Positions 1 through 5,090 of a DNA stretch of 6,515 nt are shown here, piece after piece. The position numbers were made by a program, and so were the translations under genes. The stretch's first letter is position 1. Every line of letters starts with the position of its first letter. The DNA comes from Helicobacteraceae bacterium. Lineage in GTDB: Bacteria; Campylobacterota; Campylobacteria; Campylobacterales; Sulfurimonadaceae. Under the pieces are notes generated by a model. That model had not been told where the DNA came from. It ran no database searches and worked only from the letters and a program-made list of their open reading frames with translations. The stretch spans positions 1-6,515 of the forward strand of contig CANMHZ010000067.1 of the NCBI GenBank assembly GCA_947497635.1, read 5' to 3'.

Positions 1-997
1 ATCAGGAAATGTTATTACAGCTGGAAAGAATGATCATTTTCTAGGAAAAAATATTTTTTCATTGAAAGATATAGATGGTAAGGAATTTATTAAAGAGTTA
101 ATTAAAAGCTCAAAGGCTAATCACCCTTATTGGGTCACTTACAAATGGAATAACCCTGCCACGCATCAAATAGAAATAAAGCATACGTATGTAAAAAAAG
201 TACCCAATAGTGACTGGTTAATTGGAAGCGGTTTTTATATGGAGGGGTGTAATAAAAAAATTCTAGCAAAAAAAAATGAGCTCGAAAAAGCCAATCACAA
301 ACAATTGGAGACTATGTTTTTGTTATCAGCAATGATCTTGTTAATTTCACTTGTAATCTCCTATTTAATATCAAAAATGATACAAAAAAGATTTCTCAAA
401 TACGCTGAAATGATAGAAATGAAAAATAATGAGTTGAATGCGTTAAATCTAGGCTTAGAAAATACAATAGATGAACGAACAGCACAACTGAATGAGGCGT
501 ACGAGAAGATGGAAAAGATAGCCGTTACGGATACGCTTACAACTATCTATAATCGATATTTTTTTAACGATGCCCTTCAAAATGAAATAAATAGAGCAAA
601 TCGATATAACAGCTTTTTTTCTCTTTTGATGTTTGATATTGATCATTTCAAGCAAGTAAATGATGTGTATGGGCATGATGTTGGTGATCAGGTGCTAGTA
701 AAGGTCGTTAAAGTCGCCAGCTCATGCTTACGAGGCAGTGATATTTTTGCGCGTATTGGTGGTGAGGAGTTTATGATAATATTGCCTCAAACAACGCTTG
801 AGTCTTCTATTGATATAGGAGAACGATTGCGGGTTAGTATTGAAGAATATAGTTTTGACAGTATTGGCGAAATAACGATTAGCTTAGGATTGGTCTCTTA
901 TAGAAGAGATGAGACATTTGAAGAGATTCTAAAGAGGGTTGATATTGCATTGTATAAAGCCAAAGATACTGGGCGAAATAAATTAATTACTGCGTAG
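1..997 (+). CDS. Membrane-bound diguanylate cyclase with sCache sensor domain, 5' end missing
   Basis: Makes cyclic di-GMP from two GTP, probably in response to a small ligand sensed outside the cytoplasm. The reading frame is open from base 2 with no stop, so the gene begins beyond the left edge; the TTG at 62 is internal. About 331 residues are visible. Residues 1-82 match the end of an sCache_2-type domain (GKNIFSLKDIDGK, then a WLIGSGFYMEG ending). One membrane helix follows at about 104-123, then a charged helical, probably coiled-coil linker (about 125-175). The GGDEF domain occupies about 175-331, with DTLTTIYNR, the metal-binding FDIDHFK and an intact active site GGEEF (bases 758-772). 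The inhibitory-site motif RxxD (RGSD) lies exactly five residues before GGEEF, so both catalysis and product inhibition look intact. No EAL domain is present. Standard topology would put Cache in the periplasm and GGDEF in the cytoplasm. The ligand cannot be deduced. The family is certain; the upstream helix and domain start are not visible. Confidence 0.93.
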   Translation, partial: SGNVITAGKNDHFLGKNIFSLKDIDGKEFIKELIKSSKANHPYWVTYKWNNPATHQIEIKHTYVKKVPNSDWLIGSGFYMEGCNKKILAKKNELEKANHKQLETMFLLSAMILLISLVISYLISKMIQKRFLKYAEMIEMKNNELNALNLGLENTIDERTAQLNEAYEKMEKIAVTDTLTTIYNRYFFNDALQNEINRANRYNSFFSLLMFDIDHFKQVNDVYGHDVGDQVLVKVVKVASSCLRGSDIFARIGGEEFMIILPQTTLESSIDIGERLRVSIEEYSFDSIGEITISLGLVSYRRDETFEEILKRVDIALYKAKDTGRNKLITA

Positions 998-1014
998 CTA
1001 AAGAGGGGAATATA

Positions 1015-1030
1015 ACCCGCATAAGCGGGT
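1015..1030. terminator. Small GC-rich hairpin between convergent genes, possible terminator
   Basis: ACCCGC-ATAA-GCGGGT forms a perfect 6-bp stem with a 4-nt loop. It lies 18 nt after the cyclase stop and 15 nt after the stop of the convergent 185-residue gene. Position and GC content suit a shared bidirectional terminator, but neither side has a proper U-tract, so the call is weak. Confidence 0.35.
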
Positions 1031-1044
1031 ATGAGGAAGAAAGA

Positions 1045-1602
1045 TTAAACGGCTCCAAAAGAGGCTTTGCTTCCTCGTTTCATTGCTTTGATCTCATCAA
1101 GCGTTGCATCAGCCATACGAAGCGTTGTACGCTTAAACTCGCTACAGACGGCATCAATTTTTTCTTTATCCGACATCTTTTTCAAATCGCCTTTGGAAAG
1201 ATCTGCAAGATCAACCAAATCATTCCATACTGAACTCTCATCGAGTGCGTACGCGTAGAAAGTGATCCCGTCATAGACAAACTTCCCTTTACCGTTGATA
1301 TCGGAAATAAAGAGGAGGTATTTTCCATCAGGACTAAAGAACTCTTTGTATTTATCAAAAAATCGCTCAAAATTATTGACGCTTTGGAGTTCACATGCTA
1401 AAAAGTCGATGGTATCATTATTGGTTGCCAGGAGGACTTGTTTAATAATTTCTTGAGGTGGTAGGCTCTTGTCGGTTGCCATCATTTTACCTTCAATAAC
1501 CACTAGAGAACCGCGATAGGCGTATTTGTAAGCATTCGTTGGATCGTTAAAAACACTCATCCACTCGAGATTATTTGCTGCAATGTAGTCTTGAATTGAC
1601 AT
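1045..1602 (-). CDS. Hypothetical protein, 185 aa, cytoplasmic
   Basis: I do not recognise this protein and assign no function. It starts with ATG at 1602, preceded by a good Shine-Dalgarno (AAAGGAA, 6 nt before the start), so the start is well supported. There is no signal peptide or membrane helix, so it is probably cytoplasmic. The N-terminal half carries hydrophobic beta-like stretches (SLVVIEGKMMA, TIDFLACEL, KYLLFISDI, GITFYAYAL). The C-terminal third is charged and helical and ends in a basic tail (KAMKRGSKASFGAV). Two cysteines (FLACEL and DAVCSEF) are far apart and form no CxxC motif. The overall look is a small alpha/beta domain followed by a helical segment. It is convergent with the cyclase and separated from SQR by 245 bp, so it is probably monocistronic. 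Length, SD and codon pattern make it a believable gene. Confidence 0.8.
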   Translation of the reverse strand: MSIQDYIAANNLEWMSVFNDPTNAYKYAYRGSLVVIEGKMMATDKSLPPQEIIKQVLLATNNDTIDFLACELQSVNNFERFFDKYKEFFSPDGKYLLFISDINGKGKFVYDGITFYAYALDESSVWNDLVDLADLSKGDLKKMSDKEKIDAVCSEFKRTTLRMADATLDEIKAMKRGSKASFGAV

Positions 1603-1645
1603 TTTGATTCCTTTGGGTTTGTATACTCAAAGCAATACAATTATC

Positions 1646-1674
1646 ATTCTACCTTTTTACCGTTATTCGTACAA
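1646..1674 (-). promoter_or_regulatory. Candidate sigma-70-type promoter for the 185-aa gene
   Basis: On the - strand, TTGTAC (bases 1669-1674) is followed after 17 nt by TAGAAT (1646-1651), five of six matches to the -10 consensus. Transcription would start about 37 nt before the ATG at 1602. Spacing and position fit, but AT-rich DNA yields such matches by chance. Confidence 0.4.
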
Positions 1675-1720
1675 TAATTGCATTTTAGTAAATAATACGT
1701 AGACTAAAGGAATAATGAGC

Positions 1721-1760
1721 ATGCCCATAATACCTCCGAATTACGAAGTACTGTGGGCAT
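1721..1760. repeat. 40-nt imperfect palindrome in the SQR/185-aa gene gap
   Basis: Outer arms ATGCCCA (1721-1727) and TGGGCAT (1754-1760) pair perfectly. Pairing continues inward through a G-U and an A-T pair, then after one mismatch three more pairs (1731-1733 with 1748-1750) and a further two (1735-1736 with 1745-1746). A transcript of either strand could fold into a long bulged hairpin. It lies about 90 nt downstream of the SQR stop and is not followed by a U-tract on the - strand. It could be an RNA end, an operator or a processing site. Confidence 0.4.
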
Positions 1761-1816
1761 TGTCACAAAAAGCGAAGGTGCCATTTGGACGAGAGATAGT
1801 AATTTTTGAGAGATAA
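1721..1816 (+). CDS. Possible small protein, 31 aa (33 aa from the earlier ATG)
   Basis: This short + strand reading frame lies in the gap between two - strand genes. AAAGGA (1706-1711) is a strong Shine-Dalgarno 9 nt before the ATG at 1721; an earlier ATG at 1715 is only 3 nt from it. An in-frame stop (TAG, 1700-1702) shows it does not continue from an upstream gene. The peptide begins MPIIPPNYEVLWAL and ends VPFGREIVIFER before TAA. Its composition is mixed and protein-like, with no membrane helix. I do not recognise it. It overlaps an imperfect palindrome, so the DNA may instead serve as structure or as an operator. It could also be chance or a gene remnant. Confidence 0.3.
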   Translation: MPIIPPNYEVLWALSQKAKVPFGREIVIFER

Positions 1817-1847
1817 AATCTAATTTCATTTTAAAAAATTCTCAATA

Positions 1848-3278
1848 TTACATCAATCCGTTTAGCATCAAATAGCGGTACATTGGCTGAAGCATGTACA
1901 AATCAAACGCCCACCATATCCATCTAGGTTGTGCCGGATCAAGAGGGAATGACGGTGAAAGTCCGTCGTAATTGAACTCCGCCATAATGATTTCGCCGTA
2001 GGATACTTTGAGGGGACAGACCGTATAGCCATCAAACTTAAGAGCAGGCTCTTTTTTCTCCATCACAGAGATTAGATTCCCGACGACAATCGGTCCTTGA
2101 TGACGGGCGCTTCCCCCTGTTTTCCCAATCGGGATTCCACACACATCTCCGATTCCGAAAACATTTTTGTATCGGCGATGTTGAAGTGTCTCACGATCCA
2201 CTTCCAACCACCCTTTTGCTGTCCCTTTTTGCCATCCAAGCAATGAATTTGCAACCGCATCAACAGCATGCATTGGAGGAGTAATATGGATAAAATCGTA
2301 TTCCATATCAACATCTTCTTCTTTATCGATCATGTCATATTCTTTGAGTTCTTTGTCAAATTCCCCTTGTACTTGGTAGGTATGATGGAAGGTGGCTATT
2401 TTCTTCTCTGCGTCGATACGGATCAGTTCATGACCGAATTTATTAGTAATGTTTCCATATCCATCTTGAACCTTATGCAGTGCTGCATCAATTTCAGGGA
2501 GACCGAAAAGTTTTTCTCCTGCAGTCGCAAAGGTAAAGTCAGCGGTCAATTTATCACGTTTGAGGAAATCATCACTAAGATAAAGAATTTTTTGAGGAGC
2601 ACCACCACATTTGAGCGGAGTAGAAGGCTGAGTACAGATAACACGCGGTTTAGAGGTTTTTGCTGCTTCATGCAGAGCATTAAACCAATCACGAGTTATC
2701 GTTGCACCCTCAGCCGTTCCCGCGGCAAGATCGCTTTGATAAACACTGGCAATACCATGCTGTCCTAACATATCAGCACGTAGCCCTTCTATTTGCTCAT
2801 AATGATATTGAACTCCCGTCGCCACGATCATATAGTCGTATTCAACCACTGTCCCCTTTTTCGTTGTCAGCTTGTTATTGTCAGGATCAAATGTCTCAAC
2901 TTCGTCTTTTATCCATTTTACATCATCCGTAATATAACCACTATTATCAAAAATAATATCTTCTGGCGCATATTCGCCTGCGGCAACAAAAATTTGACCT
3001 GGTTGATAAACATGTTTTTCATTGGGTGCAATAATAGTAATATCAGGTTTTGTAAGGGCTCTTCGTAGTCGAGAAAGAGCCATCAACGCACCCGAACCAC
3101 CACCTACTATCACTACTCGTCCGATAGCATCTGATGAAGAGGCATTGGCTGTTGAGGGCGTACCCGTACTTACCAATACAGTTGCTGCCACTGGTGAGAG
3201 TGCCATCATTCTCAGCGCATCACGACGAGAAATCCCCTCATTCTCTTTTATTTTTTTCATTATTTTATCGTACTTCAT
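1848..3278 (-). CDS. Tat-exported sulfide:quinone oxidoreductase, type II-like
   Basis: Probably oxidises sulfide to polysulfide or sulfane sulfur and passes electrons through FAD to membrane quinone. The 476-residue protein has a twin-arginine signal (SRRDALRMM at 17-25, hydrophobic core to about 38, possible cleavage after ANA at 46), so it should act on the periplasmic face. The FAD-binding Rossmann motif VGGGSG is at 58-63 and a second dinucleotide-fold strand, YDYMIVATG, at 147-155. KCGGAPQK (223-230), HITPPM, ETLQHRRYKNVFGIGD (363-378) and FDGYTVCPL (415-423) closely resemble the human SQOR/type II group. C224 and C380 are the likely redox cysteines; C215 and C421 are additional. The aromatic C-terminus (RWIWWAFDLYML and after) suits monotopic membrane attachment. 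Start: ATG 3278 with AAAGGG five nt before. No cytochrome subunit is adjacent, which argues against flavocytochrome c. The SQR family call is firm; substrate and subtype are inference. Confidence 0.85.
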   Translation of the reverse strand: MKYDKIMKKIKENEGISRRDALRMMALSPVAATVLVSTGTPSTANASSSDAIGRVVIVGGGSGALMALSRLRRALTKPDITIIAPNEKHVYQPGQIFVAAGEYAPEDIIFDNSGYITDDVKWIKDEVETFDPDNNKLTTKKGTVVEYDYMIVATGVQYHYEQIEGLRADMLGQHGIASVYQSDLAAGTAEGATITRDWFNALHEAAKTSKPRVICTQPSTPLKCGGAPQKILYLSDDFLKRDKLTADFTFATAGEKLFGLPEIDAALHKVQDGYGNITNKFGHELIRIDAEKKIATFHHTYQVQGEFDKELKEYDMIDKEEDVDMEYDFIHITPPMHAVDAVANSLLGWQKGTAKGWLEVDRETLQHRRYKNVFGIGDVCGIPIGKTGGSARHQGPIVVGNLISVMEKKEPALKFDGYTVCPLKVSYGEIIMAEFNYDGLSPSFPLDPAQPRWIWWAFDLYMLQPMYRYLMLNGLM

Positions 3279-3316
3279 AATTACCCTTTGTGAGTGTCTA
3301 AGACGCTTCTAATCAC

Positions 3317-3323
3317 ATTATTA
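3317..3323 (-). promoter_or_regulatory. Candidate -10 element for SQR
   Basis: On the - strand TAATAAT lies about 38 nt before the SQR ATG at 3278. No convincing -35 hexamer is seen at the right spacing. The place where one would be expected is occupied by the 14-bp palindrome at 3339-3352, which could fit an activator-dependent promoter. This is weak evidence from AT-rich DNA. Confidence 0.25.
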
Positions 3324-3338
3324 CCGTGAATTGATTAA

Positions 3339-3352
3339 ACTTTCTTGAAAGT
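3339..3352. promoter_or_regulatory. 14-bp palindrome, possible operator upstream of SQR
   Basis: ACTTTC-TT-GAAAGT is a perfect inverted repeat 61-74 bp before the SQR start. The right arm GAAAG can also pair with a second CTTTC at 3360-3364, giving two overlapping palindromes. The position suits a dimeric regulator, but no such regulator is encoded in the window and I do not recognise the site. Confidence 0.3.
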
Positions 3353-3358
3353 GAATGA

Positions 3359-3475
3359 TCTTTCAGTAATTTATTTTTGGAAGCAGTCTGGGGAGAAAAA
3401 GAAAGATACGAGTTAATGATGGTTGTTGTAAAAAAAGCTATTGAGTTTGCAAAAGAGAAATATAGGAAACTATAG
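3359..3475 (+). pseudogene. Possible C-terminal gene remnant or small ORF, unrecognised
   Basis: On the + strand, between a TGA at 3356-3358 and a TAG at 3473-3475, runs an open frame with strikingly protein-like content: EAVWGEKERYELMM followed by VVVKKAIEFAKEKYRKL. It resembles the amphipathic helical end of a soluble protein. ATGs occur only at 3416 and 3419, late in the frame, and no good Shine-Dalgarno is present, so an intact gene is unlikely. It diverges from SQR (- strand) and converges with the M15 peptidase (- strand). I do not recognise the family. It may be the tail of a gene whose front was lost by rearrangement, or simply a chance frame. Confidence 0.25.
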
Positions 3476-3509
3476 ATATAGAGACATTTTCTTTATACAC
3501 CATTAGCAG

Positions 3510-4265
3510 TTAAGCAGTCTCATTTCCAGCAGTTACTTTGATATGCCATGGCTCATAACGAACACCATACGGATTATTACTCGTATATCGGATCGTAATA
3601 TAACCACCATGGTACAGTTTTTTAAAAACATCTGTCTCTTCAAACTTTGATGTAAAATTGAATTGACCATACCCTACTTTGCCAATATCAAAATCACCGA
3701 TACCATGAAATGTAAATCCAGGAGGGGCAATCGAGGCAGATGTTTCACGAAGATCTCCCCCTTCACATACCATCTTTTTTAAAAACAGATGAAGTTGTTT
3801 CACAGGAGCACGAACCCCTGACGTAAGGATCACATCATCTCCGATCAGCTTTTTAATAGTCGTATATTTCTCAACAGCAGCTCCTTTGAGAAGAGAGTGT
3901 CCTGTTTTGTCAATATAGTGAAGAGTGCTTTTTGGGGTAACCACGGTAAGTTGGGGAACAGTGCGTTCTCCATAAAAACCATAGCGCTTTGGATTTCCAT
4001 AAAAAATTGTTTCTATATAGCCAATTTCATAAGGGGTAAGAGGTTTTTGACAATACGCCGCCTCTTTTAGCATTTGATCAAAACTAATCGTATTAAAAAG
4101 TACATATCCAACTCGATCTTGTACTGCGTTAAGCTTATCAAGAAGTGACACAGCAACAGAAGAAGCTTTTCGTATTGAGGTAGTTTCATTAAATTCTTCT
4201 CTTTGAGCAAGAAGCAAGGTGCTACTGAGAGCTCCTGCATAAGCTAAAAATACACGTCTATTCAT
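3510..4265 (-). CDS. Exported VanY-like D-Ala-D-Ala carboxypeptidase, peptidase M15
   Basis: A zinc peptidase of the VanY/M15B group, expected to trim the D-alanine end of peptidoglycan stem peptides in the periplasm. The 251-residue protein begins MNRRVFLAYAG followed by a hydrophobic stretch to about residue 20: a short signal with a twin-arginine look (RRVFL), though Sec export is possible. M15 landmarks are in order: SGVRAPVKQ (149-157, the SGxR...Q substrate region), HGIGDFD (187-193, first zinc ligands) and EPWH (238-241, catalytic Glu238 and zinc ligand His241). The Asp follows the His by six residues; the usual HxxGxAxD pattern has seven. Start: ATG at 4265 gives the complete signal; the Shine-Dalgarno is poor (an A-rich AAGAAAAGA upstream). 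Gaps of 126 bp before it and 231 bp after it suggest its own transcript. D,D- versus L,D-carboxypeptidase activity cannot be told from sequence. Confidence 0.85.
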   Translation of the reverse strand: MNRRVFLAYAGALSSTLLLAQREEFNETTSIRKASSVAVSLLDKLNAVQDRVGYVLFNTISFDQMLKEAAYCQKPLTPYEIGYIETIFYGNPKRYGFYGERTVPQLTVVTPKSTLHYIDKTGHSLLKGAAVEKYTTIKKLIGDDVILTSGVRAPVKQLHLFLKKMVCEGGDLRETSASIAPPGFTFHGIGDFDIGKVGYGQFNFTSKFEETDVFKKLYHGGYITIRYTSNNPYGVRYEPWHIKVTAGNETA

Positions 4266-4295
4266 TATTTAATCTTTTCTTGATGTTTATTTTAA

Positions 4296-4323
4296 ATGAT
4301 ATTATTACTTTTTAGTGTTGCAA
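4296..4323 (-). promoter_or_regulatory. Candidate promoter for the M15 peptidase
   Basis: On the - strand TTGCAA (4318-4323) precedes TATCAT (4296-4301) by 16 nt. The -10 matches consensus at five of six positions and the -35 at four. It sits about 30 nt before the ATG at 4265, a normal leader length. The -35 falls inside one copy of a direct repeat. Confidence 0.4.
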
Positions 4324-4335
4324 ATAAGTTGCAAA
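4317..4335. repeat. Tandem GTTGCAAA repeat with 11-bp period
   Basis: GTTGCAAA occurs at 4317-4324 and again at 4328-4335, so the copies face the same side of the helix. One copy contains the proposed -35 of the M15 peptidase promoter. The arrangement resembles a binding site for a regulator using direct half-sites, but no regulator can be named. Confidence 0.35.
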
Positions 4336-4391
4336 GATATTCTTTGATATTCAGTATATGATTAAGCTTTTCTTTTAGAAAGTATTTCGAC

Positions 4392-5090
4392 TTATATTCG
4401 CTTCTCAAACGCTTTGAGCTGTTCTTCACATTTCAAATAGCCACTCAAGTGCTTTTTAATTAGACCCCAAAACTCTTTCGAATGATTTTTATACGTAATA
4501 TGCGCCAGTTCATGAATCACGGCGTATTCAATCAAAGAGGGTGAAAGTTTCATAAGCTCAGGATTGAAAGTAATCTGATTCTTGTGATTGCAGCTTCCCC
4601 ACTTAGTATTTGAAGTTTTAAAATCAATATGAGCGGGAGTAAGTTGCATTTTCTTGCTCCATTTGAGCACCAGTTTCTTGATCTTATCATGCGCTTTTTC
4701 GAGGTAAAAAATTTCAATGGCTTCGCTGATCTTTTCTTGATCAACTTCTTGCGGTATGCGTATCTTGAATTTTGAGTGGATAAAGTCGATACCAACGTCC
4801 TCACGCTCTTCTTTGATTAGTTCGACGTAATAACTCTTTCCGAGATAATAAAGGCGTGAGCCTGTGATTATGGCATCTTGAGCAGGTGATTGACCGAGTT
4901 CTTCGAGTTTACTACAAATCCATGCCGCTTTTTTATGAACCAGCTTTTTAATCTCGTCATTATGCACCGAATCGTTTGCACGTACCAACACGGGACAATC
5001 CCTCTCGACGGTGATATAGGTATGTTTGAGCCGATTATTGCGCTGAACTTCGAACTCTATGGTTCGAGTACCGTAGGTAATAGCGGTCAT
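4392..5090 (-). CDS. YgjP-like (DUF45) zinc metalloprotease, restriction-associated
   Basis: A 232-residue cytoplasmic protein of the YgjP/DUF45 family (PF01863, M48-like fold). The C-terminal active site reads VIHELAHITYKNHSKEFW (191-208): H193, H197 and H203 are the zinc ligands and E194 the catalytic base. The family motif TKWGSC (162-167) comes before it. The N-terminal half is a beta-rich region typical of the family (ITYGTRTIEFEVQRNNR start), and the middle is basic and helical. There is no signal peptide. The ATG at 5090 overlaps the hsdR stop in an ATGA arrangement, so translation is probably coupled to it; no strong Shine-Dalgarno is seen. Proteins of this family are often found beside type I restriction genes, and this layout agrees. 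The substrate and the part played in restriction are unknown; control of HsdR level or peptide cleavage would be guesses. Length is normal for the family. Confidence 0.88.
   Translation of the reverse strand: MTAITYGTRTIEFEVQRNNRLKHTYITVERDCPVLVRANDSVHNDEIKKLVHKKAAWICSKLEELGQSPAQDAIITGSRLYYLGKSYYVELIKEEREDVGIDFIHSKFKIRIPQEVDQEKISEAIEIFYLEKAHDKIKKLVLKWSKKMQLTPAHIDFKTSNTKWGSCNHKNQITFNPELMKLSPSLIEYAVIHELAHITYKNHSKEFWGLIKKHLSGYLKCEEQLKAFEKRI

Noticed and set aside
62..997. Diguanylate cyclase starting at the TTG at 62
   Set aside because: The frame is open back to base 2 with Cache-like residues (GKNIFS), so the TTG is internal and the gene is truncated by the window edge.
1806..1845. TTGAGA/TCTCAA inverted repeat just after the SQR stop as a terminator
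   Set aside because: Six AT-rich pairs around a 28-nt loop with no U-tract; too weak.
1848..3278. Flavocytochrome c sulfide dehydrogenase (FccB)
   Set aside because: The Tat signal would fit, but the core motifs match type II SQR and no haem c subunit gene (no CxxCH protein) is adjacent.
2268..3312. Overlapping + strand open frames opposite SQR
   Set aside because: Low-complexity or skewed translations without motifs, fully antisense to a conserved enzyme; shadows.
3311..3332. TCAC/GTGA inverted half-sites as a CRP/FNR-type operator
   Set aside because: Wrong orientation for TGTGA-N6-TCACA and no TTGAT-N4-ATCAA match.
3466..3480. CTATAGATATAG inverted repeat as terminator of the M15 peptidase
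   Set aside because: Short, all-AT-type stem without a following U-run; chance in AT-rich DNA.
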